Assembly (NCBI GenBank): GCA_002633025.1
Contig: NMRB01000835.1
Coordinates: 130,639-194,638 of the forward strand
Source of the DNA: Notospermus geniculatus
Taxonomy: Eukaryota > Nemertea > Pilidiophora > Heteronemertea > Lineidae
DNA length: 64,000 nucleotides
Reading direction: 5' to 3'
The notes beneath the pieces were generated by a model that saw only the letters and a program-made list of their open reading frames with translations, did no database searches and was not told where the DNA came from. Shown piece by piece: positions 15,901 to 27,775 of the stretch (positions are counted from its first letter, which is position 1; every line of letters starts with the position of its first letter). The translations under genes were made by a program, and so were the position numbers.

Positions 15901-18900
15901 TGGAAGATGGGACTTGTGTTTTTTGTCATGTTATACAACACTGAGTCCACAACAGCCATGTCGGCCTGTTTGTGTCCGAAGAGTGGCGAAAGAGATGATC
16001 GCCTCAAGTCCTTGTTGTTGTCAGGGGGTGTTACTTGTCCACTGGCCATGTCAGAAAATCTACCATCAGGTTGTGGTTTTGGTGTGGAGAAAGAGAATCC
16101 TTGTACCTGAGGTGGAGATAGCCTCTTGTCCATGGAATTGATTTGTGCGGCAGAAAATGATGTCTGCCAGTTGCGTGAACTCTGGCATCTTCTGTCATTG
16201 TCTTTGGTGAAGTACAAATTACTGCTGATCGGTCCATTGTGCATTGTATTTTGTTTCGTGTCATGTTTGACCTTATAACGATCAGACCAAGTGGGCACGG
16301 TACTCGTTCCCATGCTCAGAGTTGTAGTGGGTGGAGTTGCAGTCAGGAGCGTCATGCCACATGAGTAACTTGTTGATGATGTTGGTACATAATTTGTGGC
16401 AGTTTGTTGGTTCCGCAAGTCTATTGGTGAGGTTGCCCCTGTCCTCTGCCCTACATGGTTGGCACGTGACACAACAGAAATTGGAATATCCACAAATGAA
16501 GGTGCTGGTAGTTTTGGTCTGAATTTATCGATGGTAGCTGATGTAGCACAATGGTTTGACTGCACAGGAGTCCCATGACACATCCCTGAAGAATTCCTCA
16601 GGAGAGCCTCCTGAAATTCCTTGATCCCTGGCCTTGGCTGGAAGCGATTTGTTTCTCGAAATGAAGGTTGATATTGTCCTTGTGAACTGTAACACACATC
16701 TGCCGCCATTTTGATCTTGAATAAAACACACAAAATGGACACCCTGCCTCTGATTTGTTGTATCAAGTTTGTTAGTCCTGTAGTCACTTCGTAGATGAGT
16801 CCATTTTAAGTGACTGGCACCCCTCATCTGAATTCAGATAAAGTCTGGAATGGCCAACTTTGGTTGGTGTTCACTCCACTCTCAATCTACCTGGTGTGGG
16901 ACTGAATGCACTCTAGTTCCACTTGAATTCTCAGGCTTGATTATGATGTAACATACTGTAATCGTTGACCGCTCTACTCTGGTATGATCCTTATTATCCA
17001 ATTGGACTATTGTAGAGTAATCCATTCTTTATTGGTTCCATTGATTTTACTCAAATGTATTGAAATATCAGTCAGTAACTACAAAATAGGAAACCACCAA
17101 ATCCAGAAATAAACCACGCCTGTGAACCTTTTACATCTGCCCTGTAAGTTGGGAAACAGTAGAAACCTTATGTACATGTAGTGGTGACCCAGAGCTTTCT
17201 GGGCGAGCGATGCAAGGGGGAAAACGTACTGTTAGGAATTGAGAATTCTGGTGTGGAGATGCAGGTTTAGGCCTACATGATCCCCCTTCTCCAGCTGAAA
17301 TGTGGATCCGGAATGTAGAAGAGTGCCAGCTGAAAGAATTATCAAGGAACGTTTGTTTCGGAATAGAGGGATGCATCCCTCCATCCGAAAAAAATGGCTA
17401 CCGCTAGGCTACCTACGGCAGCCTAGCGGCAGCCTGCGTAGCTATGGCATTATGTATTAGGATGTATGGGAAAATTCCACAGCAGCACTGAAATCCCGTC
17501 AACGAAAAANTCCTTATTATCCAATTGGACTATTGTAGAGTAATCCATTCTTTATTGGTTCCATTGATTTTACTCAAATGTATTGAAATATCAGTCAGTA
17601 ACTACAAAATAGGAAACCACCAAATCCAGAAATAAACCACGCCTGTGAACCTTTTACATCTGCCCTGTAAGTTGGGAAACAGTAGAAACCTTATGTACAT
17701 GTAGTGGTGACCAAGTGAATGGATTGTGTGAAACCAAATGGCCATATCTGCCAGGATTATCATGGGAGAAAAGAGTAAACACCTTGGCCTGTATGCATGA
17801 AGGTGGAATACCGTAAGCTAATTCCAGGTATAATTTAACCCATTAGGCGCCAGACGAGTATAAATTAGGTCAGCTTTTTTTCCCAGTGCTTTTCACTTTT
17901 TTACCATGTCCTGGTTTTTTGCTCAAATGACAAAAAGAAAAGGTTTTTTGCTCAAATGACAAAAAGAAAAAGTTGAAGATAAAGTGAACAAGTGATGTTT
18001 ATTTTGTAGCTTATAACACTGGCTACATGATACAACTGGAGCTGAGGTTAGATTTTTTTTCGTTGGTTGCCTCTGTGACGGCCGGAAATCACACGGGCGG
18101 GTTTGGGCTATATGGGATTATGCAGGCTTGGGCGGGTTTGGGCTACCGTATATGGCGCCTAATGGGTTAACGTTATAACATGAAGTTATACCAGGAATAA
18201 GCTTATTCCATCTTTATGCATACGGGCCCTTGTGTATTGGCAAAATCAGTGGTGTTGGTGGTGGTGAATAAAATCAAAATTACTCAAGAAGTGATGTTGA
18301 ATTCCTTCCCGTAATGCTTTCTGTTGTTTGTTCAAAAGCCAACAGTTTGGCTGGATAATTCTGCTCTATTCTTTCCTCATTTTGTTGTGTTTTGTTTATT
18401 TTTTCTTTTTGTTTTGTTGAGCTGCTTTTTAGTTGCGCTTCTTTTCTTTTCCTTATAGTTTTTCGTGGTTGGCGAAGGAGGAAATGTTTCAGAAAGCAAC
18501 GTTATTCTGCGATTGTCATTCAAAGATTCTACAGGAGATATGTACAGAAACAAGAAGAAATTCGGATGATGTCATTTGATGGCGCTTCAAATACAGAGGA
18601 GAATCACCTTCTTGATTTTGAAGTTGAGGGACATGAGATGAATTCCGCCATCAGTAAAGAGAGTGCTTTTTGCAGAAACACTCATAAAATTGGCAGTGAA
18701 TCCTCTTCAGGTGTGGTTTGTGAACCACCTGCTGAAACGATAATCACTTATCAGCCTCAATCAGATTCAAGTTGGAAAAATTTAGAGGCTGATACCAAAC
18801 TAATTAATCACTCATTGATGTCTGCAGCAAAGCATACCTTACCCGCACCAAAGGCACCTTTGAGACAGGTCTTGAGCGAGTCGCAAACTGGCGGTTGTCT

Positions 18901-19382
18901 GTCATATCCACGAATTCCCTATTTGGAGGGTATGGCTGGTTTGATATCACGGAGAAGAATGCCTCGGGTAAGCTATTCACATGTATTATTATTGCTCATT
19001 CTTTACCACTTAGGCCCAGTCATTTCATCTTTAATGGAAATGAGTCCTCGACCGTTGGTACCACTTGCCTCAATATGAGGGCTTCACCCGACTGTATCAA
19101 GAGACCACAGCTGTATTGTCTCCTTTGACAGTTGGTAAGAGGCCAACAGTCGGTTCACAAACATCCATGATTAAATTGGGGAACCCTCGTGTGATTGGCA
19201 GTGATTTTAGGGCAGGATCATTACAACACTTTAGTCGAATTTTCTAATTTGTTTTCTTGCAGGTTCCCATCAAGTTCCACACCCGAGCCAACACAATCCT
19301 CAAGAATGCTCACCTCATATCACAGAAAGAATTCTCCTGTAGTCTGACAGACTGCTTGCCAAGTTATGATGAAGTCGATTGA
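9922..19382 (+). CDS. MYO19: Unconventional myosin-XIX, missing its N-terminal exons
   Basis: Fifteen exons in phase: 9922-10045, 10163-10232, 10400-10502, 10616-10801, 11063-11150, 11366-11620, 11774-12006, 12181-12360, 12501-12629, 12994-13172, 13319-13536, 13758-13891, 14065-14194, 18459-18967 and 19263-19382 (TGA), 885 residues. The model starts just after the P-loop GESGAGK. It contains switch I ([16 protein letters not shown]), switch II (DIYGFES), the actin-binding region (HYIRCIKPN), the reactive-thiol helix region ([20 protein letters not shown]) and a converter with a basic insert (exon 13319-13536). IQ motifs follow ([12 protein letters not shown] and [12 protein letters not shown]), then the MyMOMA-type tail ending KEFSC..DEVD. 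MYO19 is an actin motor on the mitochondrial outer membrane. The IQLQL and tail signatures support class XIX over other classes. The 4.3-kb intron 14195-18458 hosts another gene. It converges with DIS3L, leaving about 0.9 kb between stops. Confidence 0.93.
15033..16709 (-). CDS. Divergent TALE-class homeobox protein, intronless, nested in a MYO19 intron
   Basis: A single uninterrupted minus-strand frame of 558 codons from ATG 16709-16707 to the stop near 15033. An upstream in-frame ATG at 16787 would add 26 residues. I prefer 16709 because its context AAAATGGCG is stronger. The N-terminal 400 residues are low-complexity (Ser, Thr, Pro, Gln, Asn). A nuclear-localisation-like PRKRRR precedes the homeodomain, encoded at about 15431-15252. 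The domain has three extra residues in loop 1 with the PYP signature ([14 protein letters not shown]) and a recognition helix containing WFANKRNR, with N51 and R53 intact. That is the TALE pattern (Pbx, Meis, Irx, Tgif), but position 50 is Ala and the rest matches none of these families closely. No PBC, MEIS or IRO accessory domain is seen. Predicted role: nuclear DNA-binding transcription factor. A retrocopy origin is possible, but no poly(A) tract was identified. Confidence 0.88.
   Translation of the reverse strand: MAADVCYSSQGQYQPSFRETNRFQPRPGIKEFQEALLRNSSGMCHGTPVQSNHCATSATIDKFRPKLPAPSFVDIPISVVSRANHVGQRTGATSPIDLRNQQTATNYVPTSSTSYSCGMTLLTATPPTTTLSMGTSTVPTWSDRYKVKHDTKQNTMHNGPISSNLYFTKDNDRRCQSSRNWQTSFSAAQINSMDKRLSPPQVQGFSFSTPKPQPDGRFSDMASGQVTPPDNNKDLRRSSLSPLFGHKQADMAVVDSVLYNMTKNTSPIFQNQNGGNYHQSFVCSSGVVASKMRMPTTFCGKYSGSRQCERDAVAPQYSLPAQTDFRVNPMQHLVNSRYSDSAVHQLSQLSDRRNSTSPLSGNTSLNSSDISIPTDYENVDIRLLSSPENSLGALNETTSNAVTSTNEAGKNPRKRRRSSSDSTEQPKPKNRPLPSHAVEIMLKWYEEHVDDPYPSRTDVKKMADAGDITYAQARSWFANKRNRSKNTRISNNRKKFKNELSSICHDWLKAGATGTPDTKKVVDRIIGLIAENSGKRPKDSFTKLPVTDTGTRPLPLSS
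16988..17189. repeat. Copy 1 of a 202-bp duplication around the n at 17510
   Basis: Essentially identical to 17511-17712, running from TCCTTATTATCC to GTAGTGGTGACC. The second copy starts directly after the n at 17510, which suggests the same locus sequence was placed twice when contigs were joined. Confidence 0.85.
17511..17712. repeat. Copy 2 of the 202-bp duplication
   Basis: Starts right after the n at 17510 and repeats 16988-17189. It lies in the large MYO19 intron and does not affect coding exons. Confidence 0.85.
17787..18227. mobile_element. Outer foldback element hosting a second element
   Basis: The left arm (GGCC.GTATGCATGAAGGTGG..AATTCCAGGTATAA) is mirrored by a right arm (TTATACCAGGAATAAGC..ATGCATAC.GGCC) ending near 18227. 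Between the arms sits a complete TTAA-bounded element at 17835-18170. The outer element without the insert would be only about 105 bp. It has no coding capacity. Located in the large MYO19 intron. Confidence 0.7.
17835..18170. mobile_element. TTAA-bounded MITE nested in another foldback element
   Basis: Both ends are TTAA followed by inverted repeats TTAACCCATTAGGCGCC and GGCGCCTAATGGGTTAA. TTAA target duplication is typical of piggyBac-like non-autonomous elements. Inside, a roughly 27-bp unit around TGCTCAAATGACAAAAAG is repeated in tandem at about 17920-17970. Confidence 0.75.
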
Positions 19383-20288
19383 ACAGACACAGATTGCTTT
19401 CTTGCATTTCATGTTCAAAGTCATGAGGGACCAATTTTACGATACCATTTTTGTGAAAAATATGTTTCACAACCAAACCTGTTGTCTTCTTTTACCTTTC
19501 TATGCATATTTTATGATCAGTTTTATCAGATGAAGTTGTTTGTGCAGTACCTTCTTGCATTTGGTTGTTTTAAAAACATATGTATCTTGTGTCTGAGTTG
19601 AGATCCATTTCATCTGGTATGATAATGTATTTTGTGAATAGGAAGGTTGTATCGTTATTAAAGGAATATAAATACAAGAGATAACAGAGTTCTTGTTTCT
19701 CATTCCCATCAATAGATAGAAGTCTTCAGATCAAAACAGTTACAGGTTGATGTCTAGTCTCGATTCATCATTTGATTTCAAAATCAATGAGGTATTTCCT
19801 TTCAGTACAAATTTGTAATTCTGTAATGATACCAAAGAAGGAAGGATGGTGAAGTTTGTTATATTGCAATCTTCCCGTCTCAAGTTTTGTGGTGTGCAGC
19901 TTGGGTCTTTCTCTGCACCAAGACATGTTATTGTGCTTAGAAGCCTGTGTTGCATTTCATTACACCATTCTAACAACCATGGCAGACACGGTTTGATTTA
20001 GAAAAGAACAAAGGTATAATGTAGTACTCTTCATTATGAATTTATTTGCAAAATAAGCACCAGCTTCATGATTTTGAAATGAACTAGTACATGACTATTG
20101 GTGAAAAGCCATTTCATTGTATAAAACAGGGACATGTCATATTTAATCTTCAGTTTCTAGCATAATCATCTTATTTGCATCTCAAACTTATGGTAATTCC
20201 GCACTATATGGGCTAAAATTGAACTGTTATCGTCCCACAAATCTACAAATGCACTTTGGTTGTAAACCGGTATGTCACTTTTATGCCT

Positions 20289-23200
20289 CTAAGTTGGAAT
20301 CAATGCTTCTTCTTTCAGAGACTCCACTAATGTATAAAAACTGGTGTTCTCATCACTTTGTCCATATAGCATCTTCAGTTTGTTGAAGTTTTCACCAAGA
20401 TCCAGGTCCTGATCCTGCGAATACTTGATATCCATTGACTGAGTTACTTCCTGGAAGAGATGGAGACCATAATCAGGAGATTGATTTCAGTCACATGACA
20501 GGGTTTCCTGCCTGCTGTGGGCAAAAAAATCACTGACCATTTTGTATGACAGGCTACCTGTAACAACCACATATGGAAGTGAGGGATTTTGACTTTGTTG
20601 CATAGCAGCATTGGATGAATAATGCTCCAGTTTTCAATGGATTTACACCTGAATTGCTACTGCGATAAAAGGAGCCTGATACCAATGTCAGATTTTACTT
20701 GTTCTACCCTCTGAGTGCAAATAACAATATACCAGTACCTTGACAATATCAGTCTTCATCACAACAGATTCTTCACCCTGGCTGTAGTGCTGTGCACAGT
20801 TCGTTGAGACCAATTCTAGGCGTATAGAACTAGAATGTGCATGAGACTCATGAAGGATGATTTTGACCTGAAAATGACAGAAAAATGTGACCAATTTACT
20901 TGGAAGTAAAGATGCATTTACGACCATGATAACATAGCGACAAATACATTGACACCAGCAGTGCATATTGGCACTGAACGGCTCTCAACACTATATTGTA
21001 TATCAGACTATTAAAGTAGAGACTGAGATTTCAGTCTTATCAGATCTCTTACCATCACATGGTCGAACAGTTTATAAGTCTGTGATCCCAAGGTACTGTT
21101 GACTGTTATCTTGCTGTCCTCCTTGGTAAGAGTTCCACCAGTCTTTTCAGCATTTCCTTCCTTTGTGAGGTAAGTTACTTGACCAGATTTGTCTTTTAGG
21201 TAGACTGGACCCTTCATTCCGTATCTGCAATAGAAGTGAAAAGCTTAGACCATGGTCTGCAGTTGTAGAATTTGGTTATCCCTGAAGTCGTAGAGCAGTG
21301 AACAGTGAACCAGGTGGCTGGACATGATGTGGTCAATCCTGATTAAGTGTATTTGATGGTTAACTCGGCAAATTTATTTCTGCCAATCTCACCTGGGTAT
21401 AAAGACAATCATTCCATTTGCTTTGATTTCGTAAACCACCCCCTCCACAACATGGCACTCATCGTCTGCTTTTCGGTTCTTGAAAAACAGTGTCTGGAAC
21501 AGTTCTTGGGAAGCTTTCTGAGCATGCTGGGAAGCCTAAAGTGTGGAAGGCATTGATACAAATACATATAGTCAGGGACCCTTATCAAAAATGTAGCTGA
21601 AAAACCAGCAGAAATAGGAAGACAACACCAACAGAAGTTACCACTTACCCTGTGTTTTGTGTTGATATGTTGACATAGACTCTCAAGTTCTACGTTGCTG
21701 GGCAATGAGGACTCCTGTTCACCAACAGCAGACAGCAACTGGCGGTGTACCTAAACAAATGAGAACACCCTAATCAGTCCTGATGAATCTGATATTCTCT
21801 AGCATCGATGTCGAGTCGGGTTTGAATTTGAATAACTTACAATGACGTCTGCATATCTCCTGATTGGCGAGGTGAAGTGGGTATATCTGTCAAGTGCGAG
21901 ACCGTAATGGAAGAAGCTGTCTCTTTGAATTGACCCGGTGGAGAAGTATAAGGCATTTGACATGGCTTGTGTGGCTAGTGATCGTAACAACTGAAAAAGA
22001 AACAACAAAAACGCTCATCTTTCTGATTGTTCTACATCAAGATCATTATTTGAAACTTAGTTCTCAATTTGACAGATTGAACTGTCGTTTTACCGGTAAT
22101 GTCATTTGGTGATTGCAATTTACATACCTTATTCACAACCGGATCACCGGGGATTTCACAATGATCAAGAGACTCTGCTAATGCTTTATTTGAACTGGTA
22201 TCGATCATGAATCCTTTAGATTTTGCACAGTTGATGAGGTTCATGAACTGTTCTTGTCTGGGAGGTGGATGATGCCGTAGAAGGGCGTGGTTGGGGTATG
22301 CCTCAGATATCTTCCTTGCCACCCAGTGGTTGGCATAAATCATGCATTCTGCTATTGTCTCATGGATTTCTAGAGGCTAAAGCAATGAAATAAGTTGGTG
22401 ATGAAAAGTTTATCACTATCAGGATCAGCATGGGCTGTCAGAATGGCACAGTGGACACATCGGTGCCTGTCACCTCTGACGTTTCAGGGTTGATCCCAGT
22501 ATACCCAACTCTCCATGTGATAGAAAGGGTGACTCTCTTTGAAATACAGGTTTTTCTGGGGTTTCTGGTTTCCTCCTGATCTACATTAAACTTACCAGTG
22601 TTATCTATAGAGCTAATGAAAATGCAGTATTTGGTGCTGAGCTCTTGATTCAATACCTTATCGAGTCAGCATGGTGATGTTGAAATCTTCACAACCCATG
22701 TCTACGTGAGATTCACAACAAGAAGAGAGCTGTCAAAAGGCACTTACCTTCTTTGGCACAAGGTCTTCAATATTCTTAGTGTCATCTAACTGAACTTGTA
22801 CTTCAACCCCTTCAAGCTGAATTCCCCCACCTGAGACTCTGCGAGCTTTAAAATTCCTTGCAATCTCCATTAAACTATCAACAGCTGATCGGAGCTCAGA
22901 CAACCTACATGTAGGAATAAGGAGTTGAAGTTTTAAGCATGCCTGGAACTTGGCAAACAACACCCCAACACAAAAAGGTGCTATTATCACCAAAGTCAAT
23001 GAGGCAAAAATGGAAAGGTATAGCCTAGTACCATACCAACCTTTGAGGAAGCTCAGCATGGCTGCACGTCTGCAATTCTGGGATGTTCTCAACTAATTCC
23101 TCATCACTGGCCCCATCATGCATTGCCTGAGCTATCTGCAATATCATAAAGGGTCAAGTTATAGACTTAGGACAAGGTGCCCCAGCTTCAAACCCTCCTC

Positions 23201-26200
23201 CAGTTATGAGGGACTAGGCAATACTGACTTCTCTGAAAACCACACTTACCTCATAAAACAACTTGTATTTTGAACATATAACTGTCCTCCCATACCAAAC
23301 ATCAACTACTTCATAGTTTTCATCTAGATCCCATATCACACTAACAGCATACCTGAAAGAGATTTGTGGTGAGTGCAATATGGCTGAAAAACTAAGCACG
23401 TTATGAAGGAATTCAAGCAAGGATATCCTGGAGATTTCTGCTTCGCTTCCATTGCATAGCTAACAAATCACCTGGTGCCTACGAATCACATGGTGTCCAT
23501 TGACACTGGCATCTTGTGCTTGACTTTCAGTTGTGGCAGGATGACTCTCCTGCATTTCCATCATTTGATTCAATGTAAAGAAATGGTATGCAACTCCCCT
23601 ACCTGTCAACACCTGACACAAGTGAACAGAGATCAGCACTCAGGATTCCTGGGAGCATGTCATATCTTCTGTCAGCTAAATACACAGTGGTTGACCGAGA
23701 CTGGGCTTCTAGATCTGTGAGAGACTTCGTTCGTACGAAGTGTGAGACATCAGCAATGTGCACTCCAAGCTCTGTGTGACCATTGGGTAATTTCCTGTAG
23801 AAATGAAAAAGTCATCTGATGACTCTGACTGACTGGACAATGAATTTGGAATGAAAATTTACATTCCCCATGCCCCTGCCTCAGTGTCCCCTGCAAAATG
23901 ATTCTACCTTATAGATAATGTATCGTCAACATCCTCACAGCCTTTGGGATCAATGCTGAAGACAAGATGGCTGCGGCGAATATCTCTTCTACGTTTTATT
24001 TCCTCCTCCTCCATGACCCATGGTTTCTCCTTCGTATTCATCGGCAGTTCTTTCAACTGAAAAGCAATTTGACTCATTATTGTGCAGGGTAAGTACTTCA
24101 TGTCAATATTAGGAACAGAAGCTGGAGAGCCTTGATTTGCCTGTATTCTGATAAAAATCAAGCATAAAGAACATCTTTGGATTGGAAATCTTGGTGCGTG
24201 TTGAAATAGAGTACCTATGGATTTGGTCAAAATGACTAACCTGTCCTTCCGAGAATGGCCAAACTGAAATTTCATTTTCAATGAGAATACTTTTTATCTC
24301 AGTCTCCAGATCACCACTGGGTCCTAAAGATTTCACAAAATGTCCATTTGGATACTGTGAGTCCACTTCCCATGAATCAATCCTGACCAGGATTCTGAAA
24401 AGATGATTTGTCAAACAAACATCAAATCAACTGACAATAAACTTAATGGCCTTCATTTAAGGAAAGAAAACAAATAGTCTGCTGCTAGTACAAGATTTCC
24501 CAGAGGAGTATCCCTAACCTGTGATCCTTCAGAGATTCTGCTTGGCGTGTGCTTATTCGTATCTTTGGTATTCGATAATCCCATGGAAGTACCAGAACTT
24601 TTCCACTTCGCTTCGATGTCTTTGATTCTTCGTCCTCAGCAAATGANTATTGTGCAGGGTAAGTACTTCATGTCAATATTAGGAACAAAAGCTGGAGAGC
24701 CTTGATTTGCCTGTTTTCTGATAAAAATCAAGCATAAAGAACATCTTTGGATTGGAAATCTTGGTGCGTGTTGAAATAGAGTACCTATGGATTTGGTCAA
24801 AATGACTAACCTGTCCTTCCGAGAATGGCCAAACTGAAATTTCATTTTCAATGAGAATACTTTTTATCTCAGTCTCCAGATCACCACTGGGTCCTAAAGA
24901 TTTCACAAAATGTCCATTTGGATACTGTGAGTCCACTTCCCATGAATCAATCCTGACCAGGATTCTGAAAAGATGATTTGTCAAACAAACATCATATCAA
25001 CTGACAATAAACTTAATGGCCTTCATTTAAGGAAAGAAAACAAATAGTCTGCTGCTAGTACAAGATTTCCCAGAGGAGTATCCCTAACCTGTGATCCTTC
25101 AGAGATTCTGCTTGGCGTGTGCTTATTCGTATCTTTGGTATTCGATAATCCCATGGAAGTACCAGAACTTTTCCACTTCGCTTCGATGTCTTTGATTCTT
25201 CATCCTCAGCAAATGAGGCAACATAATCTCGCCAGTTTCTTTGGAGAATACCCACTATACGTCCAGTCGGGATGGCACTGCTCTGTACTGCATCTCCGTC
25301 ATCAGAGTTTCCTAGCAAAAGAGAAAATACACACTGGATTCTTCATGTTTTCATGCTATTTTCAGAGAAAACAATACCGGTACTCACATTTGATGTCTTT
25401 GTAAAACAGTAGTTTGCAATAGTGGCGATCATGACGCTGTGGGTCTACATGCTGAAGTTATGAGTTCTTGGTCCCAATCGACCTCAGAACAGCAAATCAC
25501 TTTGGATGTCCTGGCAACTTGTACACTATTACTATACCTTCTGTCAAGTCTTTCAGTGTGTTAGACCTTCCTTTCCATTCAGCTTTAGGCAACAGTTCCA
25601 CTACCACCACATCTCCATGTATGCTGCGATTCCGTGCCGACTGGCCAGAGATGAAGATATCTGATGAAAAGCCCCCGGATTTCACATCAGACCTGCAACC
25701 ATCGCACACAAAATGGTCATTATGATTGACATCGTGAACATGGACTGAAGCTCATGATACAAATCTCTCAGGTGATGGAGCCATCATGAATGATGTGAGA
25801 AGATGAAAGAGACATGAACTTACAAACAGATCAGTGATGCTATGCTGGTGACACCTACCCAAGACTTTGGACAACTGCCTCTTGTTGTGCATTATACTTG
25901 TCTACCCTAAGAATTCCTTTAAACAAGTGCCCACTTTTGACACCAGCTTCCAAGACTTCAGCAGGCAGGTAGCCGGAGTAATCCCTCACTGGAAGGGGAT
26001 AAAAGATGAAATTGAATCACATACACCGTGGTACTAAAATCTGTGAAGTATACATTGATGGAAAGTACCAAACCATATGGAGAACAAGGCGAAACGTGAT
26101 CACTTGGATACCATGGCAGAATTTCCAAGAAAGTGTTAAGGAACTTGAATGCTCAGAGAGGAGCATGCAGTTAGCTGTTTTCAAGAGATTATTGTATGAA

Positions 26201-27526
26201 TGTACCTTTATGTTTTGTTTCCTGTACAGCAGCAGATAACGACCCATACAGGTCATGTAATGTTGTCAACTGAGGCCAGAAGTTATTCATGTAGTCCTGC
26301 AGACCTAGCACAAATACACCCATGGTCTTGTTAGAATACTCTGATACAACCTCTGGATCCTCTGAGACCATCACAATTGGAATCTGGGCTGCCAAATGGT
26401 TATAGAACCACTGTGATGCTTCATAGGTACTCCTAGAAATCAGAGGCACTAGAAATCATAGTTTTTCTCAATCAGCAATTCTTTATCGGCAATCAGCAAT
26501 ATGGTGCTTAAGGGATCATCTCAAGAGGTCTCAGAAGTTTTGGAGCAACGGACTTTTGTTGCAAAGTAGTTGTTCTAAAGCTAAGACTGATGGGTTCTCA
26601 ATCTCAATCTCAATATTAAAACTGAATCAGCAACTACCGGTAGGTTAAAATCACCAGTACCAACCTTGAAACCCACTTCCTGTAGAGCTCTCCAGGTTCG
26701 CGAGGGCAGTAACAATATCTTTGAAACTCATTATGGAATGTTACACACTGTTTTCGGCAGTCTTTGATCACATTTGCCAGTCTTGTTTGCAACCTTCTTC
26801 CACCTTCAAAGTTCACCTAGAAAGCAGAGTACCGGTATAGTAGACAAAGTCAAATCATTGACATAACAACAACCAAGGTAAAAGGAACCACACACATGCA
26901 CAAACTGATAAATTCAATGGAATACTGGTACAGTACTTACAAATTGAGCCACTGTTTGCATGAAAATGATCCCCCTAATTTCTGGAGATTCCAACATTTC
27001 TAAGAAGTCTTTAGCGACTGTGCCATCAGGTATAAGATAGTGAGTCACATCACTTGGAAGTTTGGTACTTGCTCCTGAAATTGCAATTGAGGACTATAAT
27101 AAACTGGATAGGCCAAATTGCTGCCAGTGTATAGAAAGAACTATCTAATCTGTTTGTGACAAGTATCAGTTGGGGGAAAAGCAAGATCATGTACTATTTG
27201 ATAATATGGGACAGGGATCCTGATCAGTCTACTGGCCTGCAGAATCTGAGTGTGCCCAACATGAGTCAAGGGATACAAAAGGAAAAGGCCCCGAGACTCT
27301 TTAGTGTCATGACCCAGCCCGGGGCTAATTTCTTCCTCATCGTCCCCTCACTTGCACCAGCAAAGATCTGTGTCCCTACAATTTGTGTAATACCTCCGCT
27401 TTCACATCCAGCAAGACAGAGTGGACTTTGGCATGGGACATCTTCTCTCAGATAATGTTCACGTACAATCTTCACTGAATGCCCACTCTGGGTCTTTATT
27501 CTCAGCAACTTCTCTGTTCTGATCAT
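20289..27526 (-). CDS. DIS3L: DIS3-like exonuclease 1 (cytoplasmic exosome RNase)
   Basis: Twenty phased exons: 27526-27394, 27074-26941, 26816-26665, 26432-26206, 25988-25859, 25692-25538, 25311-25089, 24964-24811, 24056-23908, 23794-23603, 23352-23250, 23135-23041, 22904-22748, 22376-22128, 21990-21841, 21750-21649, 21535-21393, 21224-21053, 20867-20739 and 20450-20289. Total 1036 residues, close to the roughly 1050 of vertebrate DIS3L. In order: an N-terminal PIN-like region ([14 protein letters not shown]..), cold-shock domains ([19 protein letters not shown]), the RNB catalytic domain with its Asp cluster [13 protein letters not shown] (exon 24056-23908), [20 protein letters not shown], and a C-terminal S1-like region. 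It degrades RNA 3' to 5' as the catalytic partner of the cytoplasmic exosome. The start ATG (27526) lies a few bases inside an exon that follows an acceptor, so a non-coding first exon is likely. The exon at 24241-24394 and a partial exon at 24519-24646 are redundant copies beside the n at 24647 and are left out. Confidence 0.95.
24079..24646. repeat. Redundant 0.57-kb copy inside DIS3L, left of the n at 24647
   Basis: Repeats 24648-25215 with very few substitutions. It includes one whole DIS3L exon (24241-24394) and the 3' part of the next (24519-24646). The copy stops exactly at the n. Counting it as real would insert a duplicated exon into a conserved protein. Best read as overlapping or allelic contig ends placed side by side. 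Confidence 0.88.
24648..25215. repeat. Second copy of the DIS3L 0.57-kb segment
   Basis: Contains exon 24811-24964 and the 3' part of exon 25089-25311. The latter is complete only in this copy, so this copy is used in the gene model. Confidence 0.85.
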
Positions 27527-27620
27527 AACTCTGTATAACACAAAAATATGGTGCACATATAGCCAAGTGAGATAATGATACTATGATGAGCAGCTTTTAT
27601 ACGGCTTCAGGCTGAATGAG

Positions 27621-27775
27621 GTGCGGATCCAGGGGGCGCCCCCCTTTCGGCCAACAAATCTGTAAAACCGACCATGAAATTCTGAAATTTGGAGCAAATC
27701 ATTGAAATTCGCCGCAGATTACAATGTTTCTAGCACAGTGCGCCCCCTCTTTTCCGAATCATGGATCCGCCCCTG
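27621..27775. mobile_element. Short non-autonomous element with GGGGCGGATCC-type ends
   Basis: Terminal sequences GTGCGGATCCAGGGGGCGCC and GGATCCGCCCCTGG are inverted. The interior is related, in opposite orientation, to the elements at 45318-45494 and 49927-50110 (shared words such as GCACTGTGC, TCATGG and TTGGCC). Ends of the CAGGGGCGG type are common in hAT-derived MITEs, so the superfamily assignment is inference. Confidence 0.65.

Noticed and set aside
24241-24394. Extra DIS3L exon
   Set aside because: It repeats exon 24811-24964 almost exactly and abuts an n. Inserting it would duplicate conserved residues, so it is treated as an assembly copy.
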